NCBI GenBank assembly: GCA_018398585.1
Contig: JAGTTD010000007.1
Location: 11,400,320-11,464,319, forward strand
Reading direction: 5' to 3'
Length of the DNA stretch: 64,000 nucleotides
Source: Simmondsia chinensis
Lineage: Eukaryota; Streptophyta; Magnoliopsida; Caryophyllales; Simmondsiaceae
The first letter of the stretch is position 1, and each line of letters opens with the position of its first letter. A program made the translations under genes and the position numbers. The notes below the pieces were generated by a model. That model worked only from the letters and a program-made list of their open reading frames with translations. It searched no databases and had not been told where the DNA came from. Positions 31,489 to 43,643 of the stretch are shown one piece after another.

Positions 31489-34167
31489 CGGTGCTTGGTT
31501 CCTTGTTAACTTTCTAAGTACCCCTTATAGCAAGCTTTCAATGCGGCAACTCCCAATCCAGTTGGCCCAGGGTACCAGGTGTTGAAACACCCCTACGGAT
31601 CTACTTGCTCGAGGTACCAAGGAACGAAACCATCACATCATAGCACATATCCAAATGATAGATGTTTTTAACAGGATAGCGGTGCTTAGAAATTCTCTCC
31701 CTTTATTATTTCTCTTTTATTAGACTTAGGCATAACTTTTCAAACTCTATTTTGTAAATGATACTCTTTATACGATCTAGTCAAATTTGAGCATCTTTTA
31801 ATCAGAAAGAAAAGAAAAACAACCATGCTAACTAGTGAAGTCAAATGCTATGGTTTTATCACGATAGTGCCTTAGATTAGATCATGTTTTGCAACTAGAA
31901 CACAAAAATAATTGATTATCATGTTATTCAAATCTAATTAAAGTAAATGAGGTAAAAAGAGTAAAAAAAAGCCTAAAAAGTATGATGATAAGTTCTTTCT
32001 TTCTTTCTTTTTTCATATGTGAAATTTTTAAAAGACTAATGACTAAAACTATAGAAAATAGACAATCTTTTTTTTAGCCGACACTATTTACATCCCCATA
32101 CAAAGGCTCTAAACTCCGGGAGGCACTAAAGCCGACTCTAAATCATAAAACAGGAAAACTTTTCAAAAAATTTTGTTTCCAAACTATAAAAATTGCTTTT
32201 CTCATCCCCAAACTTTGAGTTAACATTGTTCTGAATATTAAAAGAACTACAAAGACTAAGTGGGCGAGAGATACTTCCCAGGTTCGAGGATTGCTTGTTG
32301 ATGGTGTATGTTAACATCTTGCTACCCCCAAACTTATTGTAAAATACCTCTTTAAACAAAGATATACATGAACATGAGAAAGTAAAAATAATGAAAGGAA
32401 AATAAAATAAAGGAGATAAGGAAAAGAACACTTGGGCTGCCTCCCAATGAGCGCTTGATTTATAGTCGTTAGCTTGACTCTTTGAGCGGATCATTCGACG
32501 TTATTGAGATTAATGGTGATCTTTTGCGGGTCGAGCTTTCCATCAACATAAGGCTTCAACCTTTGGCCATTAACCTTGAATGTGCTCTTCTTCTTATTGT
32601 GAATCTCGATCGTGTCGTATGAGAAAAGACAAAAATACAACACAAAACTCTTAAAATAAAAATTATAAAATCTATCTAGATGAATGAAATAAATGGGAAA
32701 AAAAATGACTTCTTCAAATTTAAACAAGATTTACAAGTTTGAACCAAAATGAATTTAAATCAATAAGAAAGAGAACACAATAAGAAAAAAAAAAAGGTAA
32801 AATAATTCTTGGCTAAAAATCTTATTATCAATAAAAAAAAATTTGCTTCTTATCTTTTTATTTTAAATTTGGGAAAAAATGTTTTTTTTTTCCTTAAAAA
32901 AAGGAAAGAATATGATGCTTAAGTTAGAAAGTAGTGTAACAATAAAAATTTGTGATAAACAATTGCCTAAACAAATAAATATGTATATATATATATATAT
33001 ATATTTTTACATATGTATGCACATATCCTAATTATTTGAAAATCCATGACGAATAAATGAAATAAATGAATTTGTTAGTAACACTAATAATTTTGAAAAA
33101 CTTAAAAATGGCAAACTTGAGCTTTCAGAATCTTTACAAAGTGGACTTATAAGTAAAAGAACATATAAAAATAAAGAGAAAACACAAAAAAAAAAAAAAA
33201 ATCAGTAAGAAACCACAAAACTAACAAAACTTAATGAAAGCAAAATTTTAGGAAGACATGCTACACAAATTTGTTTTCAAAAACAATTTTAAAAATTAAA
33301 CAAAATAAATTAACTAAATCAAATAGAAGATCCTTTTACAAAACTTTTTTTTTTTTTTTGAAATACAAAAAATAAATAAATGAATAAACAATTTGGGGAA
33401 AGATGCAATTAATGAGAAAACTTTTAAAATCACAACAATCTTTGTAAACTAATTTAAAGGGGTAGTAATAATAATATTTTGAAAAACCTTAAAAATAGCA
33501 AACTTAACTTTGAGAAACTTATATAGGTGAATAAAAAATTAAAATAAAGTTAAAAATTAATCAAAAAAACAAAAAAATACAATAATTTAAAATAAAAGTT
33601 AAGAAAACAATAATTTTAAAGGGGAAAAACAAAAGGTTAGTATCTCTTAATGTTTTCGAAAACTTTTAAAACATCAAATTTAACTTTTGAAATTCGAACA
33701 AAGCGAACTTATAATTAAAAGGAAGGAGGAACTAAAGATAAAATGCAAGAAAAACAACAAAATAACACAAAACTTAACAAAATTTTATAAAAACACAATT
33801 TTTAGGATGGGGGATGATTTTATACGATTTTTTTTTGTTTCTTTTATTTTTAAAGAATTTCTTTACAAATCAAATAAATGATTTAATAAAGATTAATTTC
33901 TTAAATTTTAAATAAAATTTACAATCTATAAACAATTTCAAATTAGTATAAAAACTGAAAAATTTGTTTTTTTTTTAGGGGGCATATATATACGAATTTT
34001 TTTTAAAATAGAATTATCTTTACCAATAAAATAAATAAATGAGGTGAGATTTATATTTCAAATTTAACAAAATTTACTAATTATTAACAATTTCACATTG
34101 GCACCAAAACTAGTTGGTATAGATATCACTCAAAAAGAGATAATCCCCGGCAAAGGGGCCAATAACT
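30838..34167 (-). mobile_element. Array internal region 4
   Basis: Polypurine tract complement at 30840-30855, followed by a hairpin with imperfect stem (30858-30877). The primer-site complement at 34144-34161 is damaged (CAAAGGGGCC where CAACGGCGCC is expected), so this unit could not be primed normally by tRNA-Asp. It holds the longest T tract of the array (about 31455-31488) and the 94-bp duplication (31230-31400). A TA microsatellite lies at 32980-33003. Confidence 0.85.
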
Positions 34168-35606
34168 TGATGCTTACTCTGCTTATGCGTTAGCAAGTGC
34201 ACTAGTCATATCGAGTAATATAAAAATGAGTAGAGTATTGTTCCCACGAGGATTGTTATTGAGTGAGTACCAAAATTAGTAGCTTTGATGCTATTTGAAA
34301 AATCAAAAAATTTAGGGTTTTGATAAAAAATAAAGTAAAATAAAATAAAAAGAATTAAAAGTTAAAACGAGACTTTCTGATATATATATATTTTTTTGGT
34401 TTCTATGATTTAATAATATCAAATGCATCAGATTTCACCTAATTGCATCAATACGCCTTTTTTATTCTCGTTATTCAAGTTGTTATCACATGTTGATGGT
34501 TGAAAATCATATTTTACTAAATAGTCTCTCTCCAGAAACTTTTTGCATGCTCTTTTATATATTAACCCATCACTCTCGTGCATGAATTTGAATAAGAAAA
34601 GCGTTTTTTAAAGCTCAATGATTTTCTCTTAAAAACCACACAAATCGCATTAATCTCTTTCGAGCATTCGCCTAATTTGTGGTACTTATCACCTTAGCAA
34701 TCATCATAAATCTCCTGTCGGACTCATTATGAATCATTATGGGCCTTAAATGGTGATCAAGCATTTAAAACTTATGAAGAACAATGATAAACATTTCAAC
34801 AACGCAATAACAAAATATTGAATACGTTAAACTAGAAATAAACGTATATTACAACTTAGGCTACATCGTAGCCTTGGAATAATAAAATTAGTTCATAATA
34901 AACTTAATATAAAGCATTAAAAAAAAAAAACCACAAAATTCATGAACTTATTGAAGAAAAAGGATAGAAAATATTAAAAATACACAAGTACAAACTGCAC
35001 TTCCTTCATTTCTCTCCTTTGGCTACACCAAATTTCTACCTACTATCTTTTAGTCCTTTTTGTGATTTTTTTTTTTTGGTGAAGGATGATCTTCAATACT
35101 ACACAACACCCCTTTATATAGTGCTTAAACTAGGATAAAAAAAATTGGAAAAAATCATAGAAAATGCTTCTTATTTGTCGGGAACTACAGGTGCTGTTAC
35201 TTGCTCATTTCTTCATAATTTTATGTAATTTTTTTTCTCAAGCACAGCCCAAAACCTGAAAAACTGAGCTAGTATAAGTTAAATTGTGTTTATAGGCATT
35301 GTGTTTTTGCAGCCCAAATGCAAGTTGTAGCTGAAAAGTTGATATTTTATGTAAAAATCTACATTTTGGAGTGAGAATGAAGTATTTTTGTTAATTTTTT
35401 GTATTTATTTTATGTATCTTGCTTTTACTTATTAATGTTAATGATAAAACCTAGCAAGATTTAATATAAAATGAGTATTTTTACAAGAAAATAGCAAAAT
35501 AGTTCAAAATGACAAAAGAGAGGCAAATTGATAGAAGTTTGATGCAAAAATGGTTAAAATTATATTAAAATGATATAAATAATTATATACTAAATTAGAC
35601 TTATCA
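34168..35606 (-). repeat. Array LTR 5
   Basis: Complete LTR of 1439 bp, TGATGC to TTATCA. It differs from LTR 2 at about one base in seven over the first 98 bases, showing that the units have aged independently. Confidence 0.9.
34858..34874 (-). other. LTR hairpin AGGCTAC-ATC-GTAGCCT
   Basis: A perfect 7-bp stem with a 3-base loop inside LTR 5. The same sequence is found in LTRs 2, 6 and, with one or two changes, in 1, 3, 4 and 7. It lies downstream of the TATA box on the sense strand, so it should be part of the transcript or close to its end. Confidence 0.6.
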
Positions 35607-35626
35607 AAATACCTCCAAACTTAAAT

Positions 35627-35646
35627 CTTGCTCGTCCTCGAGCAAG
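35627..35646 (-). other. Hairpin adjacent to the polypurine tract (unit 5 copy)
   Basis: Stem CTTGCTCG / CGAGCAAG, loop TCCT (plus strand), immediately upstream of the polypurine tract on the sense strand. Decayed or variant copies lie at 11618, 16297, 20959, 30858 and 46298. A different gypsy family has the same TCCT loop with different stems at 56500-56515 and 57519-57536. Confidence 0.65.
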
Positions 35647-37279
35647 ACTAAACATTATGCCGCATGATCTCATGGCTTTTAAGAATTTTACCACAAGTTA
35701 AAGCAGGTATACTCCAAATTAGAGAAAAATAACCGAGGTTCAAAGTTCAGTGTTCTAAAGGCAAAACCATTTTTCCCAAGGAAAAATCTGTCAATTACCT
35801 AGGCAATAGAATTCAAAAGTTAGCTAAGCAAATTAAGCTTATCCGTTCTTTCTAATCTTAAGATATTCAAACCGAATAAATGACAAAAATTATACCATTC
35901 ATAACAAGACTTATCAAATATGCCCAAAACTAATTATTTTTGCACCATTCTCCTTTTTTTTTTTTTTTTGGAGGAAATTATTAGCATATCTGCAGCGAGA
36001 ACTAAGCTCCGACTCTTGGATGATGACCCATATGTAAGAGAAGCCAACACTGAGATGTCTGTATTATGACTTCCTGAGTATATTTTTAGTGAAAATCAAG
36101 CTCCGACTTCTGGGCGATGACCCATAAGTAAGAGAAGCCACCACTGAGACGCCCTCTTCACGGGTAGCACATATCATATTTATGCGGGATAGCGGTGCAA
36201 GAGAAGTTTTTTTTTTTTTTTTTTTTTTTCGGTGCTTGGTTCCTTGTTAGCTTTCTAAGTACCCCTTATAGCGATCTTTCAATGCGGAAACTCCCAATCC
36301 AGTTGGCCCAGGGTACCAGGTGTTGAAACACCCCTACGGATCTACTTGCTCGAGGTACCAAGGAACGAAACCATCACATCATAGCACATATCCAAGTGAT
36401 AGATGTTTTTAACAGGATAGCGGTGGTTAGTAATTCTCTCCCTTTATTATTTTTCTTTTATTTAGACTTCGCCATAACTTTTTAAAATCTATTATATAAA
36501 TGATACTCTTTATACCATCTATTCAAATTTGAGCATCTTTTAATCAGAAAGAAAAGTAAAACAGTCATGCTAACTAGTAAAGTCAAATACCATGGTTTTA
36601 TGAAGATAGTGCCTTGGATTAGATCATGTTTTGCAATTGGAACACAAAAATAATTGATTATCAAGTTATGCAAATCTAATAAAAGTAAACGAGCTAAAAA
36701 GAGTAAAAAAATTGCCTAAAAAACATAATGATAAGTTCTTTCTTTCTTTCTTTTTTTATATGTGAAATTTTTAAAAGACTAACGACTAAAACTATAGAAA
36801 ATAGACAATTTTTTTTGTTGGCCGACACTATTTAGATTCCCATACAAAGGCTCTAAACTTTGGGAGGCACTAAAGCCGACTCTAAAGCATTAAACAGGAA
36901 AACTTTTCAAAAACTTTTGTTTCAAAACTTTAAAAATTGCTTTTCTCATCCCCGAACTTTGAGTTAACATTGTTCTGAATTTTAAAAGAACTGCAAAGGC
37001 TAAGTGGGCGAGAGATACTTCCCAAGTTTGAGGATTGCTTGTTGATGGTATATGTTAACATCTTGCTACCGCCCAAACTTATTGTAAAATACTTGTTCAA
37101 ACAAAAATATACATAAACATGAGAAAATAAAAATAATGAAAGGAAAATAAAATAAAAGAGGTAAGGAAAAGAACACTTCGGTGGCCTCCGAAGGAGCACT
37201 AAATTTAAAGTTGTTAGCTTGAATCTTTGAGTGGATCATTCGACGTTATTGCGATTAATGGTGGTCTTTTGCGGTTCAA

Positions 37280-37484
37280 TGTTACACCAAGTTAAGGTGT
37301 AACCTAGAAATTAGGGTTAGGGCTGATAAAATTGAGAAAGAGAGTGAGATGAGAGAGAGAAATAGAAGAAGAAGATAAGAAGTTAGAGAGTTTAGATGAG
37401 AAGTATTTGGTTTATCATTGATTGCCTCCAAAGATCACTTACATCCCTATTTATACTAAATGGCACCTCTAATTACATGTAACA
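37280..37484 (-). repeat. 205-bp solo LTR (TRIM/SMART-like)
   Basis: Begins TGTTACACC and ends TGTAACA, giving inverted termini TGTTACA. It is flanked by TTCAA (37275-37279) and TTCGA (37485-37489), a 5-bp duplication with one mismatch. The minus strand has a TATAAATAGG box near 37449-37458. The interrupted array sequence is collinear with other units on both sides. The short length is typical of terminal-repeat miniature elements. Confidence 0.85.
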
Positions 37485-38270
37485 TTCGAGCTTTCCATCA
37501 ACATAAGGCTTCAAGCTTTGGCCATTAACCTTGAATGTGCCGTTCTTCTTATTGTGAATCTCGATCGTGTCTTAGGAGAAAAGACAAAAATTCAACACAA
37601 AACTCTTAAAATAAAAATTCTAAAATCTATCCAGATGAATGAAATAGACAGGGGAAAAAAATGACTTCTTCAAATTTAAACAAGATTTACTAGTTTGAAC
37701 AAAAATGAATTTAAATCAATAAGAAAGACATGCACAATAAGAAAACAAAAAAAAAATTAAAATAATTCTTGGCTAAAAATCTTATTTTCAATTAAAAAAA
37801 ATTGCTTTTTACTCTTTTAATTTTAAATTTGGGAAAAAAATTTTTTTTTTTCTTAAAAGAAAGAGAAAAGAATATGATGCTTAAGTTACAAAGTAGTGTA
37901 ACAATAAAAATATGTGATATAAAATTGCCTAAACAAATTAATAAATATATATTTATATATATATATATACATATACATATGTATGCATATGTCCTAATTA
38001 TTTAAAAATCTATGATGAATAAATGAAATAAATGAATTTGTTAGTAACACTAATGTTTTTTTTTTATTTTTTGATAATTCTTGAGCAAAGCTCAGTACAA
38101 AAGACGGCAGCCTAAGAGGCTCCAAAAGGACCAAAAAGTCTGGCCATCGAGATTACATTCATATCTGCACCACCCCAAAACAAGAGACCAAAGACAAAAG
38201 AATACATTTGAAAAAACGACCATACAAAAAACTATCACCTCCTTATGAATTTCGATGATATCTCTGACCT

Positions 38271-41200
38271 TCATGGAGACCAGTTTGTCAGACAAGCTAC
38301 GTTGCACGCGACTTCTGAAGGGGAGTATGGGAAGCTTTGACACCACGCTTTTATCCAGAACCCCACTCTGACTCTTGTAGACCATATTACATCCCTAGAC
38401 CTCCAGACTCCTCCTTGAAAGACGATTTTATTCCTAGCACACCATATTTCCCAAACAGCTTCAAAGAATAGTGACATCCAAGTCTTTCTTTGAAATTTTC
38501 GACCTACTGAAAATGAAGACCATTGCAAGAAGTGAGCTTTCACAGTAGCAGGCAACGCTGATGAGAGTCCCCACCATTTCAAACATGAGGACCATATTTT
38601 CCATGCTTCCTTACAAGTCAAGAACAAATGGTCTACACTTTCCTCAAAATCAATACACAAGGGGCACCATTTATGTTGTTCACTGATTATGCCTATTCTC
38701 CATAGTCTTTGTCTTGTGTTCATCTTTCTTAGTAAAGTCATCCAGACTAGTAATTCTACCTTTGGAGGAGCTATGCCTTTCCAAGTACCACAAACAAGAT
38801 GATCCACTGAAATTCTTTCTGATAACTTATGGGATACACCCTGAGTGAAAGACTTGGTTGTAAACATCCCATCTGGCGTCAATCCCCAGCTCACTGCATC
38901 CTGTGTGTTCCCCTTTAGCTGAACTCCTACTAGCATATCTTCTAAAGCTTTTGCATTGCCTTCCTCTCTCATGAAGAAAGTCCTTCTCCAATTCAATATC
39001 CACCTCCAATGCTCCCCATCCCAAATTCCCATTTGTGCAACGTAATGATGCTTTTGAAGAGAGACTAAAAAAAGATCAGGGAACAAGGATTGAAGTGATT
39101 GTTCACCTAACCATGAATGTTTCCAAAACAGCGTCTTTGAGCCATCACCAACCTTAATTTTTGCTGCTTGGGCCACTTGTCTAGTCTGATTTGTTGCATT
39201 GATACACTCAGATATCCCTCTCCATGGCGAGCAGTAAGCTGTTGCAGCCTTCGGGGGTAGCAGGTCCTGAGGAGAACCTCCATGTATGGAGCATATGACG
39301 TCTTTCCACAAGCTTGAACCCTCCTCTGAAAATTTCCACCACCATTTGAACAATAACGCAGCATTCTTTATCAATGGATCACCTACTCCCAACCCCCCCA
39401 TATTCTTTGGCAATTGTATGATTTCCCATTTTATACAAGGAATACCAGTGTTACCTTCACTACAATTCCAGAAAAATTTCCTCTACATCTTCACTATCCT
39501 CTTGAGCACTTGTTTTGGAGCTTGGAAAATTGACATGTAATATGTTGGTAGATTGTTGAGTACTGCCTTTATTAGTGCTAATCTTCCTGCCTTTGACAGT
39601 GTCTTTTGCTTCCACATTGCCAGCTTCTTCTCAATCCTATCTAACACTGGTTTCCATGTTGGCAACCTCTTAGGATTTGCACCCAGTGGTATCCCGAGAT
39701 GTTTGATGGGAAATTTAACCATTGGGCATCCCAAGTGCTCAGCTACTGCTCTCCCTCTATCTTCTGAGACACCAATGCGCACAATTGCAGATTTGGAGTA
39801 GTTGATTTGCAGACCCAAGATAGCTTGAAAGCATTGAAGTAAGCCTTGGATATTATAGACAACATTCTCCTTCATTGGGCAAAAGAAGAGAGTATCATCA
39901 GCAAATTGAAGATGGGTGAGTAGTACCTTCCCTTTACCCACTTCAATTCCTTCAATCTTGCCTACATTCACTGATTCAGCTACTGATTTGTTCAAGACCT
40001 CTGATATCATGACAAAAAGGAATGGCGAGAGTGGATCCCCTTGTCCAAGGCCTCTTTCCATCTTGAATGGTTGTGTTGGGGTTCCATTGACAAGGACAGA
40101 CATGGTTGGTGTCATGATACACTCCATTATCCAGCTTCTGAATCTTGGACCGAACCCCATGTTAAGTAACACCTTACCTACAAAACTCCAATTAATTGAG
40201 TCATAAGCCTTTTGGAAGTCTACTTTCAATAGTACTCCTTTCTTTTTCTTCATCTTCAGCCAATAGACCACCTCATTAGCTATAAGAGCTCCATCCATAA
40301 TCTGCCTGCCCTTGACAAATGCTGTTTGGTTTTGGCCTATCAAGCCTGTGATGACCTTAGCAAGTCTCTTGCTTAGAATCTTTGAGATGATCTTGTATAC
40401 ACATCCCACCATGCTTATAGGCCTATATTCCGCAATGTCCACTGCCCCATCAATCTTTGGGATAAGAGTAACCCATGTTGTGTTCACTAAATGGTTTAAC
40501 TTTGCAGAAATGAAGAACTCCCTGATGTATGCAAGTAGATCCTCCCCTAGAGTGTTCCACATCTCCTTTATGAACTTGAAATTATAACCATCATAACTCG
40601 GTGCTTTGCTGCCATTGCAATCCCATACCGCCTGTTTGATTTCTTGGGAGCTCGAAATTCCTTCCAATAAATCTGAATCAGCTACTGACAGTGCAGGGAG
40701 GGTGAGATCTCCATACACTGGTCTATTGTGGATCGGTTCTTTGTACAACTTCTGAAAGTATGTTGCTATGGCTTGTTTCACCTGTCTTTGTTTCTGGTAT
40801 ACAGCTCCCCAAACTCTAATTCTATACATAGTCTTCTTCTTAGATCTCATGGTGGCAAGTGTATGGAAATATTTTGTGTTTTGGTCCATCTCTTTGATCT
40901 CCTTGCTCCTTGAGAGTTGTAACCAATACCGCTCCTTCCTCCTATACCAGATCCATAGCAGTGAGAATGCTGCCTGCTTCCTTGCTTGGTCTTCCTCAGA
41001 TAACTGGTATACTTCAGCTTTTTTCCTGATTCTATCAAGCTCCTCCTCCAGGGCACTTATCTTCAGATCAATGTGACCATAGATCTCCTTGTTCCTCTTC
41101 TTCAAAGGTTGTTGCAATTTCTTCAATTTTTTGACAAAAGACAGTCCTTGATTCGCTGCCCACTCTTGTTGGACTATCGCAGTGTATTGTGGGTGTGAAA

Positions 41201-41930
41201 ACCAACAATTGAAACATCTAAATGGTTTAGGCCCCCATTGAGTTTCATCCAACTGAACTACTATCGGGCAATGGTCTGAGAGTCCTTTTTTTAGGCCGAA
41301 CAGCTGCAAGTGTGGGAATTTGCTTAGCCATTCCTTGTGAACAAGAACTCTGTCTATGCGGCTCATTGCTTGGCCTCTTGCCCACGTGAACTTCCTTCCA
41401 GTTAGTGGAACATCAATCAGACCTGTTGTATTCATGAAGCCCCTAAAGTCTCTTATGCCTTGTGTGATATCTACCCTTCCTTTTCTTTTGTTGAGGACTT
41501 CATTAAAGTCAGCAAACACAAGCACAGGGATGTCATTTGCAGTGAGCACAGCTTGCAGCTCCTCCCATAATGCTAATCTATCTCTTGTATTACATGGGCC
41601 ATACACCAAGCAGATCAGGCATACAAAATCTTCCTGTAACATGGATCCAACAAGACATATCCATCTTGTACCCTTTAGTGTGTAAGTGACTGTAAACAAG
41701 TCATCATCCCACATGAGGATCAGTCCTCCTAAGTTTCCTTCAGCAGCCACTTCCTCCCAATGACCTGTGTCTGCCCCTCAGCACTTCCTTATCTCCCTTG
41801 CAGATACGGTATTATGTTTTGTCTCAACTAAACCCACCACAGCTAAGTTATGTGCTGATACAATGTCCTTTACCGCCGATTTTTTCTCCTTAGTCCCAAA
41901 CCCCCTCACATTCCATGCACCTATCTTCAT
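38271..41930 (-). pseudogene. LINE ORF2: endonuclease-reverse transcriptase, two nonsense codons
   Basis: From ATG at 41930 a single frame of 1219 codons runs to 38271 with only two in-frame stops: TGA at codon 51 (41780-41778) and TAG at codon 816 (39485-39483). Domains in order: EEP endonuclease (WNVRG codons 6-10, catalytic Glu in LVETKHN about codon 36, FADFNEV, SRIDRVLV, SDHCPIVV); RT (EYRPISMVGCVYKI, QTAFVKGRQIMDG, KVDFQKAYDSINW, GLGQGDPLSPFLF, catalytic FADD near codons 676-679); thumb; and C-terminal zf-RVT (CPLCIDFEESVDHLFLTC). All catalytic residues I can check are present. Both stops fit single C-to-T type changes from Trp and Gln codons. The start is supported by the MKIGAWNVRG opening usual for plant LINE endonucleases. 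Confidence 0.93.
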
Positions 41931-43643
41931 TTTTTTCCTGCTGGTAGAGGAATCCTCTTTTTCTTCTTTTTCCTTCTGTTTACAGTGAGGTCATCCTCCT
42001 ATGTGGCACACATGATCTTGATGAGCTCCTCTTCCGAGCCATTGAACTTATAGCCAATTGATTCTCCAATGGACCACGCCTGTCTAGCTCTTTCCTTTCC
42101 TTTTCTTGGTTTTCGCTGCTGCTTTTCCTCTATTGTTGGACTTGTTCCCACCAGTACTTCAGTATTTCTAAGATCTTCTCTTGAGAACTCCTTTGTAAGA
42201 TCAACAAAAATCTCTACCTCACCATTTCTTTGTTCCCTGTTGCTTTGTGTTTCCAATTCTTCAATTTGAATTTCAAACTCTTGTGCTCTTTTTGGGGTTG
42301 GTAGGTCATTTTTATTGTGTTGTGGCTGGTCCTTTTGGCTCTCCTTATTAATTAAAGTTGTACTATCCCCATGTTGTCCTTGCAAAAGTAGGTGTACTTC
42401 TTGTCTCATAAAGCTACTTTTTTGGCTTGCATTTATTGCTTCATGTACTCTTGCTTCCTTCTCTGTTTCCCCCTGGTACTCCTGATGTTGGTGAGTTTGC
42501 ATTTGCACTTGAAATTCCATGTACTCCTGGTGTCTCTCCAACCCTTGAGAGAATCTCAAAGTTTGATTCATGCTCCATTTGTTGAGCCCGGTCTGTCAGC
42601 ATAGCAATAGGAGTGGGCTCATAACATTGTTCATCCTACATTATTCCATCCTCATCTGCTGCTTGTTGAGTAGCATTCCACATGCTCTCCCCACTCCCCT
42701 CCCCTACCTCTTTGACAAAAACTGTATGTTCCCTGACTTCAATCACAATGCATACGCATTCAATAATCAAAGTTGTAGATGTTGTTTCAATTTGTATCCT
42801 TCCTTCTTCAAAAGATTCATCGCACTGTCCATTCATTCCCAATTGGATAACTCTACCCCATGCTTCTCCTATCTTGTTAAGGTTGAACTTAGACCATCCA
42901 TATAAGGGCAAACCGTGTATAGATAGCCAAGTTGTTCTAGTTTTACAACACTCATCCTCTCTCGTTCTTCTTATATCTTTACACCAGCTCATCATCCATC
43001 CTTTCTCCTCTTCTTGGAAAACATCCCTCTGTACCTGATTTGCAAAAGTGAAGATCCATAGCTTCTTTCCCATATCCCTTATCTGAAGTATTGTGTTCTG
43101 TCGTGAGCATGTTTGTAATGGGATATCAGATTGTCCTATCGGTTGCTCCACTTCACATATCAAGCTTCTTTGCGCTTCCTCCACTCTGGTTTGCTCTTTC
43201 CTGCATTGAATGAGCTTCCTCTGATTTGTGTGACCATAGTCTCTATTTCTATTTTCCCCAGTGTGCTGATTGTGCCCTACTCTCCTCTCCTCCCGGGGCT
43301 GCCTTCTATTGCCTGTGCTCTTTTTGAACCTAGCAAATTTTACCACCAAATTACTCCCCCTCAGTGTCGTTCCATTGAGTCCCTGGATAGCATTTTCTGC
43401 ATCCTCTTGCTGATAAAAATGTACAAATCCAAATATGTATCTGGTGTTGAGTCTCTTCTTGTGGGATACATATGTTTCCTTTATCCGGCCATATCTTTGG
43501 AACAAGTAGAATAGCCTTTGTGAACTGAAGTAGACAGGTAGATTGTCCACAAAAAGTGCTTGGTCCATGGCCATGCTCCCCTCATGAATGGCCTTCGTCA
43601 GCTGGCCTTGTATTTCCATTGCTATCTTTGTACACCCATCCAC
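41927..43643 (-). pseudogene. LINE ORF1: RRM plus DUF4283-like RNA-binding protein
   Basis: The first frame (43643-42636, 335 codons) has an RRM with RNP2 LFVDNL (residues 30-35) and RNP1 YIFGFVHF (69-76), a basic linker, then a DUF4283-like domain (LWIFTFANQVQRDVF ... TWLSIHGLPLYGW, about residues 198-260). TAG at 42638-42636 and a frameshift between about 42570 and 42440 interrupt it. A second frame (42571-41999) carries the C-terminal AWSIGESIGYKFNGSEEE motif. A third stop, TAG at 42001-41999, is followed in frame by a Lys/Arg-rich tail ending at a TGA that overlaps the ORF2 ATG (ATGA, 41930-41927). The sibling LINE at 26794 has no stop at the matching place, so this TAG is probably a mutation. 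Confidence 0.85.

Noticed and set aside
39286..43514. Several plus-strand frames of 60-127 residues across the LINE
   Set aside because: They are antisense shadows of ORF1 and ORF2 on the minus strand.
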